In this document: positions 1 through 5,753 of the stretch, in pieces | How positions within the stretch are numbered: position 1 is the first letter of the stretch | Layout: each line of letters opens with the position of its first letter | Assembly: GCA_029879605.1 (NCBI GenBank) | Contig: JAOUQA010000102.1 | Location: 1-7,135, forward strand | Source of the DNA: Gammaproteobacteria bacterium | Lineage (GTDB): Bacteria > Pseudomonadota > Gammaproteobacteria > SZUA-229 | Direction: 5' to 3' | DNA length: 7,135 bases | The notes under the pieces: generated by a model | What the model was told of the DNA's origin: nothing | The model's database searches: none | The model's input: only the letters and a program-made list of their open reading frames with translations | Position numbers and translations under genes: made by a program

Positions 1-445
1 CCCTTTGTTGAGGGCGTTTCATTTCTCTGGAGACAAGTATTCCACGGAACAATCATAAGTCAAATTAGGATTTTTTACTGTTATCATAAGTAAAAAATTA
101 TGCTATTACACAATTCATAGGACACCATAAGTAAGTTAGTCCGGACAAAGCCCGCCTAATCCCAGTTACTCGCCACAAACATAAAAATGACACAGACCAT
201 AACAATCGCTCGGTAACCATTGAAATTAGCTCAGTATTCTATTTCTATTTTAAATGTATATTTTATACACGCCCCTTGGGTGAAGCAGATAGGTGTACAC
301 ACTACAAAAATAGACCTCTCAAGCAAGCCGAGGAAGTCATTGTTGAGTTACTACGATAATTATGAAACAGATTCTATGTTTTACGCTAACAGTTACGCTG
401 CACGCATTCATTTGCACTCAAGACAAAATATCCCTAAAAATATTA
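1..445. other. AT-rich stretch with no supported gene
   Basis: I see no convincing coding sequence here. The frame starting at base 1 on the plus strand stays open to a TAA at 91-93, so the tail of a gene entering from the left (about 30 codons) is possible, but it has no recognisable motif. A TTG-initiated 77-codon plus-strand frame at 220-453 and a 40-codon minus-strand frame starting near 220 lack ribosome binding sites and family features. The visible structure is three CATAAGT direct repeats at 54-132 and two short palindromes, GTCCGGAC at 139-146 and GTGTACAC at 293-300. No tRNA or rRNA was recognised. Confidence 0.6.
54..132 (+). repeat. Three CATAAGT direct repeats
   Basis: CATAAGT occurs exactly at 54-60, 85-91 and 126-132, with start-to-start spacings of 31 and 41 bases, close to three and four helical turns. 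A fourth copy lies at 833-839 inside the decayed TRAP region and may be coincidental. The first two copies share a longer core, ATCATAAGT. They could be binding sites for a regulator, or chance in AT-rich DNA. Confidence 0.4.
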
Positions 446-562
446 TTAGTTAAAAACTGTCATCCAGATAATTACTGCTAGTGAAATTACGCCAACGATT
501 CCAACTACAGTCAGCAAACAGGAAACACAGAAATCACCAAACACCTTAGTTGAAAGATCCAT
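446..562 (-). CDS. Small (38-residue) predicted single-pass membrane protein
   Basis: This reading frame is too short for ordinary gene calling. It encodes 38 residues: a polar N-terminus starting MDLSTKVFGDF, two cysteines (12 and 15), then one continuous hydrophobic segment from about residue 13 to 33, ending in Trp33-Met34 and a TAA stop. The start is supported by a GAGGA ribosome binding site at 569-573, six bases before the ATG at 562-560. Two upstream ATGs (575 and 569) lie in another frame and give only a 7-9 residue peptide before a stop. An FNR/ANR-like box and a fitting -10 element lie upstream. I do not recognise the family. Small membrane proteins of this size often attach to respiratory or transport complexes, but no function can be assigned. 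Next to it on the same strand lies the decayed dctM, so it could once have been the last gene of that operon. Confidence 0.62.
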   Translation of the reverse strand: MDLSTKVFGDFCVSCLLTVVGIVGVISLAVIIWMTVFN

Positions 563-607
563 CACTCATCCTCATTTTCTTTTATTTACATTTGAAAAAA
601 TCACTGA

Positions 608-656
608 ATCTATATTTATCTAGCAAACACAGCCCGTTTTTATTGATCTGTGTCAA
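608..656 (-). promoter_or_regulatory. FNR/ANR-type box and promoter for the small membrane protein
   Basis: TTGATCTGTGTCAA at 643-656 matches the FNR/ANR/DNR consensus TTGAT-N4-ATCAA with one mismatch (GTCAA for ATCAA). Reading leftward, a -10-like hexamer GATAAA lies at 620-615. A start site near 608 would place the centre of the box at -41.5, the standard class II activator position, with a leader of about 46 bases to the ATG at 562. The fit of box, -10 element, ribosome binding site and reading frame suggests oxygen- or nitric-oxide-responsive control. The start site is inferred from geometry only. In the rightward direction no matching -10 element is seen. Confidence 0.5.
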
Positions 657-691
657 TTTAATAATTTATCAGAAAATCAGAAGATTCTTTA

Positions 692-866
692 TTAGCGCTG
701 ATTTTTGACCAGATACATCATCAAATATGGCCATATCTGATGAACACACAGGGAACACTTCTAGAATTCTGCCAAATAATAACAATAAGACTTTGAGCAG
801 TATTAAAGTTGGCCTGGAATCATGTGCGAGTTCATAAGTATAATTTGAGTAGCGTAAATGCTACAC
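692..866 (-). pseudogene. Decayed fragment of a second dctM (TRAP large permease)
   Basis: Two pieces match the intact dctM at 3980-5260, in the same orientation. The C-terminal piece reads IWPYLMMYLV against TYWPDLTMYLV in the intact protein. At DNA level, 706-734 matches 25 of 29 bases of the intact 3' end, including TTGACCAGATACAT exactly. In a different frame, 753-797 encodes LKVLLLLFGRILEVF against LNVFLLLLGMILDVF (intact residues 322-336), about 69% identical in DNA without gaps. Upstream in that frame, NYTYELAHDSR resembles NYL...RLFEF...HIDSK. About 230 bases between the two pieces are missing and the frame shifts, so no functional permease can be made. Everything before about residue 289 is gone. 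The right boundary is approximate. Confidence 0.85.
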
Positions 867-1086
867 ATGTTCTTTTCCTCCACAATACAACTTGCCTCAG
901 TCTTTAAGTTTGGTAGTAGCAATTCGCCATGAAGTCCAGCCGCACGCTGTGAGCAGAATGGCATATCAGGATGACTTTGACAAAGTTAGAAACTGATATC
1001 TTACGAAAGGCCGATTAAGGAGAGGTGACGTAGATTTTTGTATTCTTCTCTTTCGTGCCACAGCTAGTGCGTTCAATTTTGTTCAT
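867..1086 (-). pseudogene. Decayed fragment of a second dctQ (TRAP small permease)
   Basis: An ATG at 1086 begins MNK, as in the intact DctQ. It sits seven bases after a TAA at 1094-1096, mirroring the eight-base spacing between intact dctP and dctQ. The DNA around this junction, TTGTTCATGATAAGATTA, matches the intact junction near 5740-5756 with a single one-base gap. In the same frame, after an in-frame stop at codon 24, VRLDF (codons 48-52) lines up with the conserved HIRIDF of intact DctQ, preceded by KVILIC against RVLVLW. After another stop, LRQVVLW lines up with LRLVYVF. Each match is short; confidence comes from the junction, the order and the shared frame. Stops and deletions make it non-functional. 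The boundary with the dctM fragment is approximate. Confidence 0.7.
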
Positions 1087-1093
1087 GATAAGA

Positions 1094-1310
1094 TTAGCTA
1101 CTAATCAGTCTACAAAATTCTATTATCCTAATATATTCATATTCCCCCTGCATGCCGTTAAATAGAGTGCATTATGATCTGTAGCAATACAATTAATTAT
1201 TAGAATATAATGATATACCAATACTAAATATTGCACTGTATGAAATGAAACTATTCTAGGAACCTGTGGAATAACGATTGAAAAAGATCTTAGATGATAT
1301 ATCATTGTTT
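1094..1310 (-). pseudogene. Decayed fragment of a second dctP (TRAP solute-binding protein)
   Basis: The minus-strand frame at 1123-1305 contains VIPQVPRI...FHTVQYLV...YI. This aligns with intact DctP residues around 204-231, VITSPIGAI...WHTRVKYVI...YI, a conserved stretch of the family. DNA matches such as AATATAA and GTATG occur in the same order near 6062-6110. That frame stops at 1123, while the stop corresponding to intact dctP is the TAA at 1094-1096 in another frame, so there is a frameshift. About 220 bases relative to the intact gene are missing. Everything encoding the first 187 residues or so is absent, and the next gene to the right (plus strand) begins at 1345, so the copy was truncated there. 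Alternative: chance similarity of a short frame, unlikely given the neighbouring dctQ and dctM fragments in order. Confidence 0.68.
1182..1211 (+). promoter_or_regulatory. Candidate promoter for the coiled-coil protein gene
   Basis: A perfect TATAAT lies at 1206-1211 on the plus strand, about 130 bases before the ATG at 1345. Eighteen bases upstream is TAGCAA (1182-1187), a poor -35 match of three in six. A 12-base perfect palindrome, ATGATATATCAT at 1294-1305, lies in the predicted leader. The surrounding DNA is AT-rich and derives from the decayed dctP, so TATAAT could be chance. Confidence 0.3.
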
Positions 1311-1344
1311 CATTAATAAATTCTCATAAAATTATATTCATAAT

Positions 1345-2562
1345 ATGTGTTTCATAAGCTTTTTCAGCAAAAATAAAAAAATTACATTAAAGTTGATCTT
1401 GTCAATAATACTGACCTGTTTATATTCATTTTCCACACCTGCCTTTGCCTTTGAAAATAGCGAACTCGAGTCACTAAAAGGCATTTCAAAAGTACTTGCA
1501 GCAAAGCGACTGGAACTTGTACAAATAAAGAATAAACGTGACGCTCTGGAAGACAGACTCAAGCGAGAAGAAGGAACACTTCAACTACTGGAATCAAACG
1601 AAAATCAGAAAAAACAGGAATACCGAAAACTACTTACCATCGTCTCAAATAACCCTGATATTGATCTTGGCGATAAAGTTAATGAGAAAAAGGAACTTTA
1701 TAATACCCAGAAAAAATTAGTAGATGAACAGCAAGATATGATTCGCGCTATCGAAAATAATATTGCCATTTACAACAATAAATATCGTGAGATGTCATCT
1801 CAAATAGAGCCTATAGAGAGAAACTACTCTGGTCAGAAAAAAGCCATTGTAAATAAAGAGTTACAAACACGTATTGAATCCATACAAATTTCAAGAGATG
1901 TAACAGCAACTGGCAAATATACATGCACTGAAATTAATCTGAGCACATGCAGAGAGCGTGCGCGTAAAAATGCAGAGCAGTCTGCGGTTGAGCAGGGTTC
2001 TTCGGTATTTGTTAATTCAATGACGGAAGTTAAAAATTTCCAGCTTTCGAAAGAAGTTGTTCGTAGTGAAGTAGGTGCCACCCTTTCAAACATCAAGGAA
2101 GTCGAAAAAGGTTGGAAAGGCGATGACACTTGGGCTGTAACCATTACAGCAACAGTTACACCTAGCCTCTCAGGAAAAATCAGAAATGATATGTATGCTA
2201 CTGTCGAAAATGATCTTAATACACGACTGGCACTAAATTCACCTATCGGTACTATGGGTGGCGGTTATACACCACCACCTACACCAGGCTTAGTAAAAGA
2301 GGATTATCCAAAATCACCTTCAGATTCCAGAATCGGCCGTGACAGTCAAAATAAGGATAGTGATATAAATAAAGATTCTGTCGATGCACGTGCATTAGCC
2401 GCTCAAAAGGCCGCGGAAGCCGCAGCAGCGGAAGCCGCGGCACGTGAAGCTGAGGCGACAGCACGAGAGAAAGCAGCACGAAATAATGAAGAAAACACTC
2501 AGAAAAATAATGACAATACAACTCCAACAAAGGGGGTCAGACGTCTAAATATTGGTTTTTAA
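1345..2562 (+). CDS. Exported coiled-coil protein with LPP20/FlgT-N-like domain and Ala-rich tail
   Basis: Unrecognised 405-residue exported protein. Residues 1-35 form a Sec signal peptide (Lys-rich start, hydrophobic core 13-28, likely cleavage after PAFA). Residues about 40-180 are charged and heptad-like, predicted coiled coil. Residues about 190-275 form a compact domain: a cysteine pair (194, 202), a helix with regularly spaced alanines (ARKNAEQSAVEQ), a strand FVNSMTEV, and a final strand WAVTITATVTP. This pattern recalls the LPP20/FlgT N-terminal type of envelope domain; that is inference, not a firm hit. A Pro-rich linker (308-323) leads to an Ala/Glu-rich TolA-like helix (346-378), an Asn-rich stretch, and a terminal LNIGF whose last Phe and alternating hydrophobics resemble an outer-membrane beta-signal. 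No clear ribosome binding site precedes the ATG, but this start gives a good signal peptide. It ends 56 bases before the barrel gene, so co-transcription is likely. The product should be periplasmic or outer-membrane associated. Confidence 0.85.
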   Translation: MCFISFFSKNKKITLKLILSIILTCLYSFSTPAFAFENSELESLKGISKVLAAKRLELVQIKNKRDALEDRLKREEGTLQLLESNENQKKQEYRKLLTIVSNNPDIDLGDKVNEKKELYNTQKKLVDEQQDMIRAIENNIAIYNNKYREMSSQIEPIERNYSGQKKAIVNKELQTRIESIQISRDVTATGKYTCTEINLSTCRERARKNAEQSAVEQGSSVFVNSMTEVKNFQLSKEVVRSEVGATLSNIKEVEKGWKGDDTWAVTITATVTPSLSGKIRNDMYATVENDLNTRLALNSPIGTMGGGYTPPPTPGLVKEDYPKSPSDSRIGRDSQNKDSDINKDSVDARALAAQKAAEAAAAEAAAREAEATAREKAARNNEENTQKNNDNTTPTKGVRRLNIGF

Positions 2563-2618
2563 AATCTATTATAAAAAACAAATTAAAATCAACCTACACA
2601 ATCTAACAAAGGAAACAA

Positions 2619-3401
2619 ATGATGCATACAAGAAATAACATTTTATGCTTTACTATTCTATCTACACTAGGTGCTTTATCTTCAGGTAACGCACAGGCCG
2701 TTGATATGAAGGCCAGAGCAGGTATTGGCTTTGCCTATTACGAACTTGAAACCCCTGAAATTTACGGCACTGTCAGCGCTAAAAACACCTCACTCAATGT
2801 AGGCGTTACTGCCGGTTTTGGCCCCATATATGTCGATGCCAAGGTTGATACTACTCTTAGCGGTGAACATAGTACATTTGCAACTACAGACTCTTTGGGT
2901 ACTTGGGGCACATCTACACCAACAAAAGAAGATTTTTCTCGCGACGAAACCACCATAACTATCGGTTACTCAGTTTCTGAAAGCCTAGCTGTTTTCGCCG
3001 GATTTAAAAGCACCGAAACAGAACTGACCGCTGCTACTTCTCTTTTAATAGGATGGGAAGCAGACGTATTTAAAGCTGATGGCATTTTCGTCGGTGGTGC
3101 ATTTGGCATGCCTGTGTCTGATAACAGCAGCATTTCAGCCAGTGTCGCTGTTGCTGCTCTTGACGGTGATTACACTGACAGCGCCTTTATCACCCAGACC
3201 GGCGATACAACAGGCATTAGTTTTGGCCTCAACTACAACCTTTACCTGAGCGACAAGTCAGGTATATCTGCAAGCTGGTCATACCAGCAGTATGAATATG
3301 CTATGGGCGCTGACACAAACCCAAATAGCGGCATAACACTTGCTCAGGACATCGTTGAAACATACAGTAACTTCGGCCTTTCCTACTTCATGGCTTTCTA
3401 A
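2619..3401 (+). CDS. Outer-membrane beta-barrel protein
   Basis: Encodes 260 residues with a Sec signal peptide cleaved after NAQA (residue 27). The mature part, about 233 residues, shows repeated alternating hydrophobic/polar strands with Gly and aromatic residues, such as ARAGIGFAYYELE, SLNVGVTAGFG, TITIGYSVSE, GISFGLNYNLYLS and GISASWSYQQYEY. It ends FGLSYFMAF, with the C-terminal Phe and alternating hydrophobics of a BAM recognition signal. The size suggests eight to ten strands, i.e. a small OmpW/OmpA-like or porin-like barrel; no named family is claimed. AAAGGA at 2608-2613 precedes two adjacent ATGs (2619 and 2622); the second has slightly better spacing, so the true start may be one codon later. 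A strong terminator follows. With the preceding exported coiled-coil gene it probably forms a two-gene transcript. Confidence 0.85.
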   Translation: MMHTRNNILCFTILSTLGALSSGNAQAVDMKARAGIGFAYYELETPEIYGTVSAKNTSLNVGVTAGFGPIYVDAKVDTTLSGEHSTFATTDSLGTWGTSTPTKEDFSRDETTITIGYSVSESLAVFAGFKSTETELTAATSLLIGWEADVFKADGIFVGGAFGMPVSDNSSISASVAVAALDGDYTDSAFITQTGDTTGISFGLNYNLYLSDKSGISASWSYQQYEYAMGADTNPNSGITLAQDIVETYSNFGLSYFMAF

Positions 3402-3429
3402 ATTTAACAGAAAAACCACTGAAATATGA

Positions 3430-3461
3430 AATGCGGGTAAATGATTACCCGCATTTTTTTT
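3430..3461 (+). terminator. Rho-independent terminator after the beta-barrel gene
   Basis: A perfect 11-base-pair stem, AATGCGGGTAA (3430-3440) with TTACCCGCATT (3445-3455), encloses an ATGA loop and runs into eight T residues (3454-3461). It lies 28 bases after the barrel stop and only 21 bases before the lipoprotein gene, so it separates the two transcriptionally unless read through. An in-frame ATG at 3441 lies in its loop and is not a credible translation start. Confidence 0.92.
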
Positions 3462-3482
3462 CACATATACAGGTCAAACTTC

Positions 3483-3917
3483 ATGAACAACGTATATCGT
3501 ATACTGGTTATATTATTTATTACTCACTTTGCTCTTGCATGTCAGCAAATGGCAATCAAAGCTGGCGATGATAATTACCCTTACTGGGTAATAAACCCAG
3601 AAATTGATGGCTTTGTCGCCGTTTCTGCTTCCGCACCGAAACAAAACATGGGTGGTGAGCAGGCTCAACGACGTGTCGCATTAACCAAGGCACGCCAGCA
3701 ACTCGCTGAACATATCCGCGTACGCGTTCAGTCTGAATACGATACTTTTATTGAAGAATCTAATGGAAAAGTAACTATCAACCAGGACTTAAAAGCAAAA
3801 ATGCAATCACGTGTTCTGATGGATATGGGTAAAGCCAGGATTCTAAATGAATGGGTAGATCCTGCCTCTGGTGAATTATTCATTCACTACGTGACTGATG
3901 CGGTTACTGGCATATAA
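3483..3917 (+). CDS. Small LPP20-like outer-membrane lipoprotein
   Basis: Encodes 144 residues. The start at 3483 is chosen over the in-frame ATG at 3441, which sits in the terminator loop. From 3483 an AGGT site lies eight bases upstream (3471-3474) and the N-terminus is a proper lipoprotein signal: MNNVYR, a hydrophobic core, then the lipobox FALAC with the lipidated Cys at residue 20. Gln follows the Cys rather than Asp, so Lol sorting to the outer membrane is expected. The mature part has PYWVINPEIDGFVAVSAS (33-50), then an alanine-patterned helix (about 58-80, QAQRRVALTKARQQLAEHI), a strand VRVQSEYDTF, and a final LFIHYVTDAV. This arrangement is that of LPP20-type lipoproteins; the exact family is inferred. 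The domain pattern echoes residues 200-275 of the exported coiled-coil protein upstream. Function unknown. It converges with dctM; the 62-base gap shows no clear terminator. Confidence 0.8.
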   Translation: MNNVYRILVILFITHFALACQQMAIKAGDDNYPYWVINPEIDGFVAVSASAPKQNMGGEQAQRRVALTKARQQLAEHIRVRVQSEYDTFIEESNGKVTINQDLKAKMQSRVLMDMGKARILNEWVDPASGELFIHYVTDAVTGI

Positions 3918-3979
3918 AACTGTTAGAACGTATAACCAGAGCCAATAACCTTCAGTACCTCATTTGATTGTTATAAATA

Positions 3980-5260
3980 CTACTTATTGACCAGATACAT
4001 AGTCAAATCAGGCCAGTATGTAATGATCAATACCGCAACAATCAAGATAAACATGAACGGTATGGTGGCTTGATAGAGCTCGGTGACCGGTTTATGGAAA
4101 CGGTAACTGGCAATGAACAGGTTCATTCCGACCGGCGGTGTAAAATAACCAATCTGCATGTTGGCAAGGAAGATAATACCAAGATGGATAGGATGGATAT
4201 CGTAACCGATAGCAACAGGCAGTAAGAGCGGCACGACGATAACCAGTGCGGAGAAGACATCGAGAATCATACCCAGCAATAACAGGAACACATTCAGCAA
4301 CATCAGGAAAGTGAGCTTACTGTCGATGTGTGAGCGAATAAATTCAAACAGGCGATTGGGTACTTCGGTGTCGATCAGGTAGTTTGTTGAGGCTAGAGAG
4401 ACACCAAGGATGACCAGTACACCACCGACCAGCACCATAGAGTCACGCATGATCTCAGGCAACCTGGTAAACGGTACTTCGCGCAGGATGAGCACTTCAA
4501 CTATTAGCACATACATCACAGCTACAGCTGCAGCCTCGGAGATTGCAAAAATACCGGAATAGATGCCGCCTATCAAAATAAACGGCATTGGGATCTCCCA
4601 CATTGAGCTTCGTAGTGCCTTAAGCAATTTGTACAGGTGAAATGGTGTACGCTTAATGTCTGGACTCTGGTGGCTTTTGAACATGCTGTACGCCGTGAGC
4701 ATAACCAGCATCATCAAGCCAGGCAAAAGCCCAGCCATAAACAGGTCATCAATGGCGACCGGCTCGCCGATAGCCATCTGCTGCACGATCACGCCATATA
4801 GAATCAGCGCGATTGATGGTGGAAACAATAAACCCAGGCTGCCTGATGAGGTAATTAAGCCAAGATTGAAACGCTCCTCGTATCCCGCCTGCTTCATCGC
4901 TGGATACAAAATAGCACCCAAAGCAATAATGGTTGCACCCGAGGCGCCAGTAAGCGCCGTAAAGAACGCACAGGCGAACAGGGAGACAATGGCCAGACCA
5001 CCTGGCATCCATCCCAAAAGCGCGTCTGTGAGTACCACCAGACGCTCTGAGGCCTTGCTCTCACCGAGGATATAGCCTGCCAGGGTAAATAGTGGGATGG
5101 CCAGCAAAATGGGCGTGTCGGCAATGCGGTATATTTCAATCGCAATGACCGAGAGATCGATATCAACAGAAGAAAATCCATAGAGTGCGCTAGTCGCAAT
5201 AATGACGAACAGCGGCACGCCCATGATCACCAGTGTGATTAGGAGGATAGCGCCCAGCAT
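3980..5260 (-). CDS. dctM: TRAP transporter large permease subunit (DctM)
   Basis: Encodes 426 residues, the usual DctM length. It is the ion-coupled transmembrane channel of a TRAP importer in the inner membrane, working with DctQ and the periplasmic DctP. Family hallmarks are visible: PLFTLAGYILGESKASERL (56-74), the first re-entrant region TALTGASGATIIALGAILYPAM (101-122, split as TALTGASGAT and following), GLLFPPSIALILYG (143-156), SEAAAVAVMY (241-250), LDVFSALVIVVPLLLPVA (333-350) and GYFTPPVGMNLFI (371-383). The protein is hydrophobic throughout, with about a dozen membrane segments. The start overlaps the dctQ stop by one base (TAATG at 5262-5258), which indicates translational coupling. 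It is the last gene of the operon; the 62 bases after it toward the convergent lipoprotein gene show no clear terminator. A decayed relative lies at 692-866. The start and family are secure; the substrate is not. Confidence 0.96.
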   Translation of the reverse strand: MLGAILLITLVIMGVPLFVIIATSALYGFSSVDIDLSVIAIEIYRIADTPILLAIPLFTLAGYILGESKASERLVVLTDALLGWMPGGLAIVSLFACAFFTALTGASGATIIALGAILYPAMKQAGYEERFNLGLITSSGSLGLLFPPSIALILYGVIVQQMAIGEPVAIDDLFMAGLLPGLMMLVMLTAYSMFKSHQSPDIKRTPFHLYKLLKALRSSMWEIPMPFILIGGIYSGIFAISEAAAVAVMYVLIVEVLILREVPFTRLPEIMRDSMVLVGGVLVILGVSLASTNYLIDTEVPNRLFEFIRSHIDSKLTFLMLLNVFLLLLGMILDVFSALVIVVPLLLPVAIGYDIHPIHLGIIFLANMQIGYFTPPVGMNLFIASYRFHKPVTELYQATIPFMFILIVAVLIITYWPDLTMYLVNK

Positions 5261-5745
5261 TAACGAATTCCTTTGTCAGGTGGTGAAATAAAAAGCAAAA
5301 GATAGCGAACCGCGATCAGAAAAAAACCAATGGGAATAATCAGTTCGGTAACCCAGGCAGGAACATGGGAAAATGCAATAGTTTCATATTCATAATCCAT
5401 CTGCACGAAACGTACGGCGTGCCAGGAAATAAGTCCACAGACAAACATACTGAAGACATAGACCAGACGCAGTATGATTATATGAAAGCGTTCTGATATA
5501 TAACGCGTGAAGAAATCAATACGTATATGGTTGTCGGTACGCGTAGCCACCACGGCACCTGCCATTGCCACCCAGAGCACCAGCACCCTGAGCAGAGGAT
5601 CTATCCAGACAATGCCCTCACCAAATATATTGCGATAAAAAATTTGTGCAATCGCCAGCACAACCATTACTGCAAGAACCAGAATCAGAAACCAGTCTTC
5701 CAGCCTGTTTATAAATTCTAGAACACCGGCAATACGCTTGTTCAT
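5260..5745 (-). CDS. dctQ: TRAP transporter small permease subunit (DctQ)
   Basis: Encodes 161 residues with four predicted membrane segments (about 18-37, 50-68, 88-109 and 130-151), the normal DctQ layout. Conserved features are FYRNIFG (36-42), the Trp/Asp-containing loop VWIDPLLR (46-53), LWVAMAGAVVATR (57-69) and HIRIDFF (73-79). DctQ packs beside DctM in the inner membrane and helps dock the solute-loaded DctP. The gene starts eight bases after dctP stops and shares one base with the dctM start. No clear ribosome binding site precedes it, so translation probably depends on coupling to dctP. A decayed relative lies at 867-1086. Confidence 0.94.
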   Translation of the reverse strand: MNKRIAGVLEFINRLEDWFLILVLAVMVVLAIAQIFYRNIFGEGIVWIDPLLRVLVLWVAMAGAVVATRTDNHIRIDFFTRYISERFHIIILRLVYVFSMFVCGLISWHAVRFVQMDYEYETIAFSHVPAWVTELIIPIGFFLIAVRYLLLFISPPDKGIR

Positions 5746-5753
5746 GATAAAGA

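Noticed and set aside
220..453. 77-codon plus-strand frame with a TTG start
   Set aside because: No ribosome binding site, no signal or domain, and its end overlaps the better-supported small membrane protein on the other strand.
859..888. GGAGG followed by a minus-strand ATG starting a 21-residue peptide
   Set aside because: The spacing is good, but the peptide stops quickly and lies between decayed dctQ and dctM fragments; it is more likely a leftover of the lost dctM start or chance.
1092..1106. Inverted repeat GATTAG-CTA-CTAATC
   Set aside because: The six-base arms are short and fall at the end of the decayed dctP; no T-run follows and no target gene is apparent.
1123..1305. 60-codon minus-strand frame as an independent gene
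   Set aside because: Its residues align with the middle of DctP, so it is treated as a pseudogene fragment rather than a gene.
3441..3482. Upstream ATG for the lipoprotein
   Set aside because: It lies in the loop of a strong terminator and would bury the lipoprotein signal behind 14 extra residues.
4656..5199. Long frames on both strands within dctM
   Set aside because: They are alternate-frame shadows of the clear DctM coding sequence, without motifs or ribosome binding sites.
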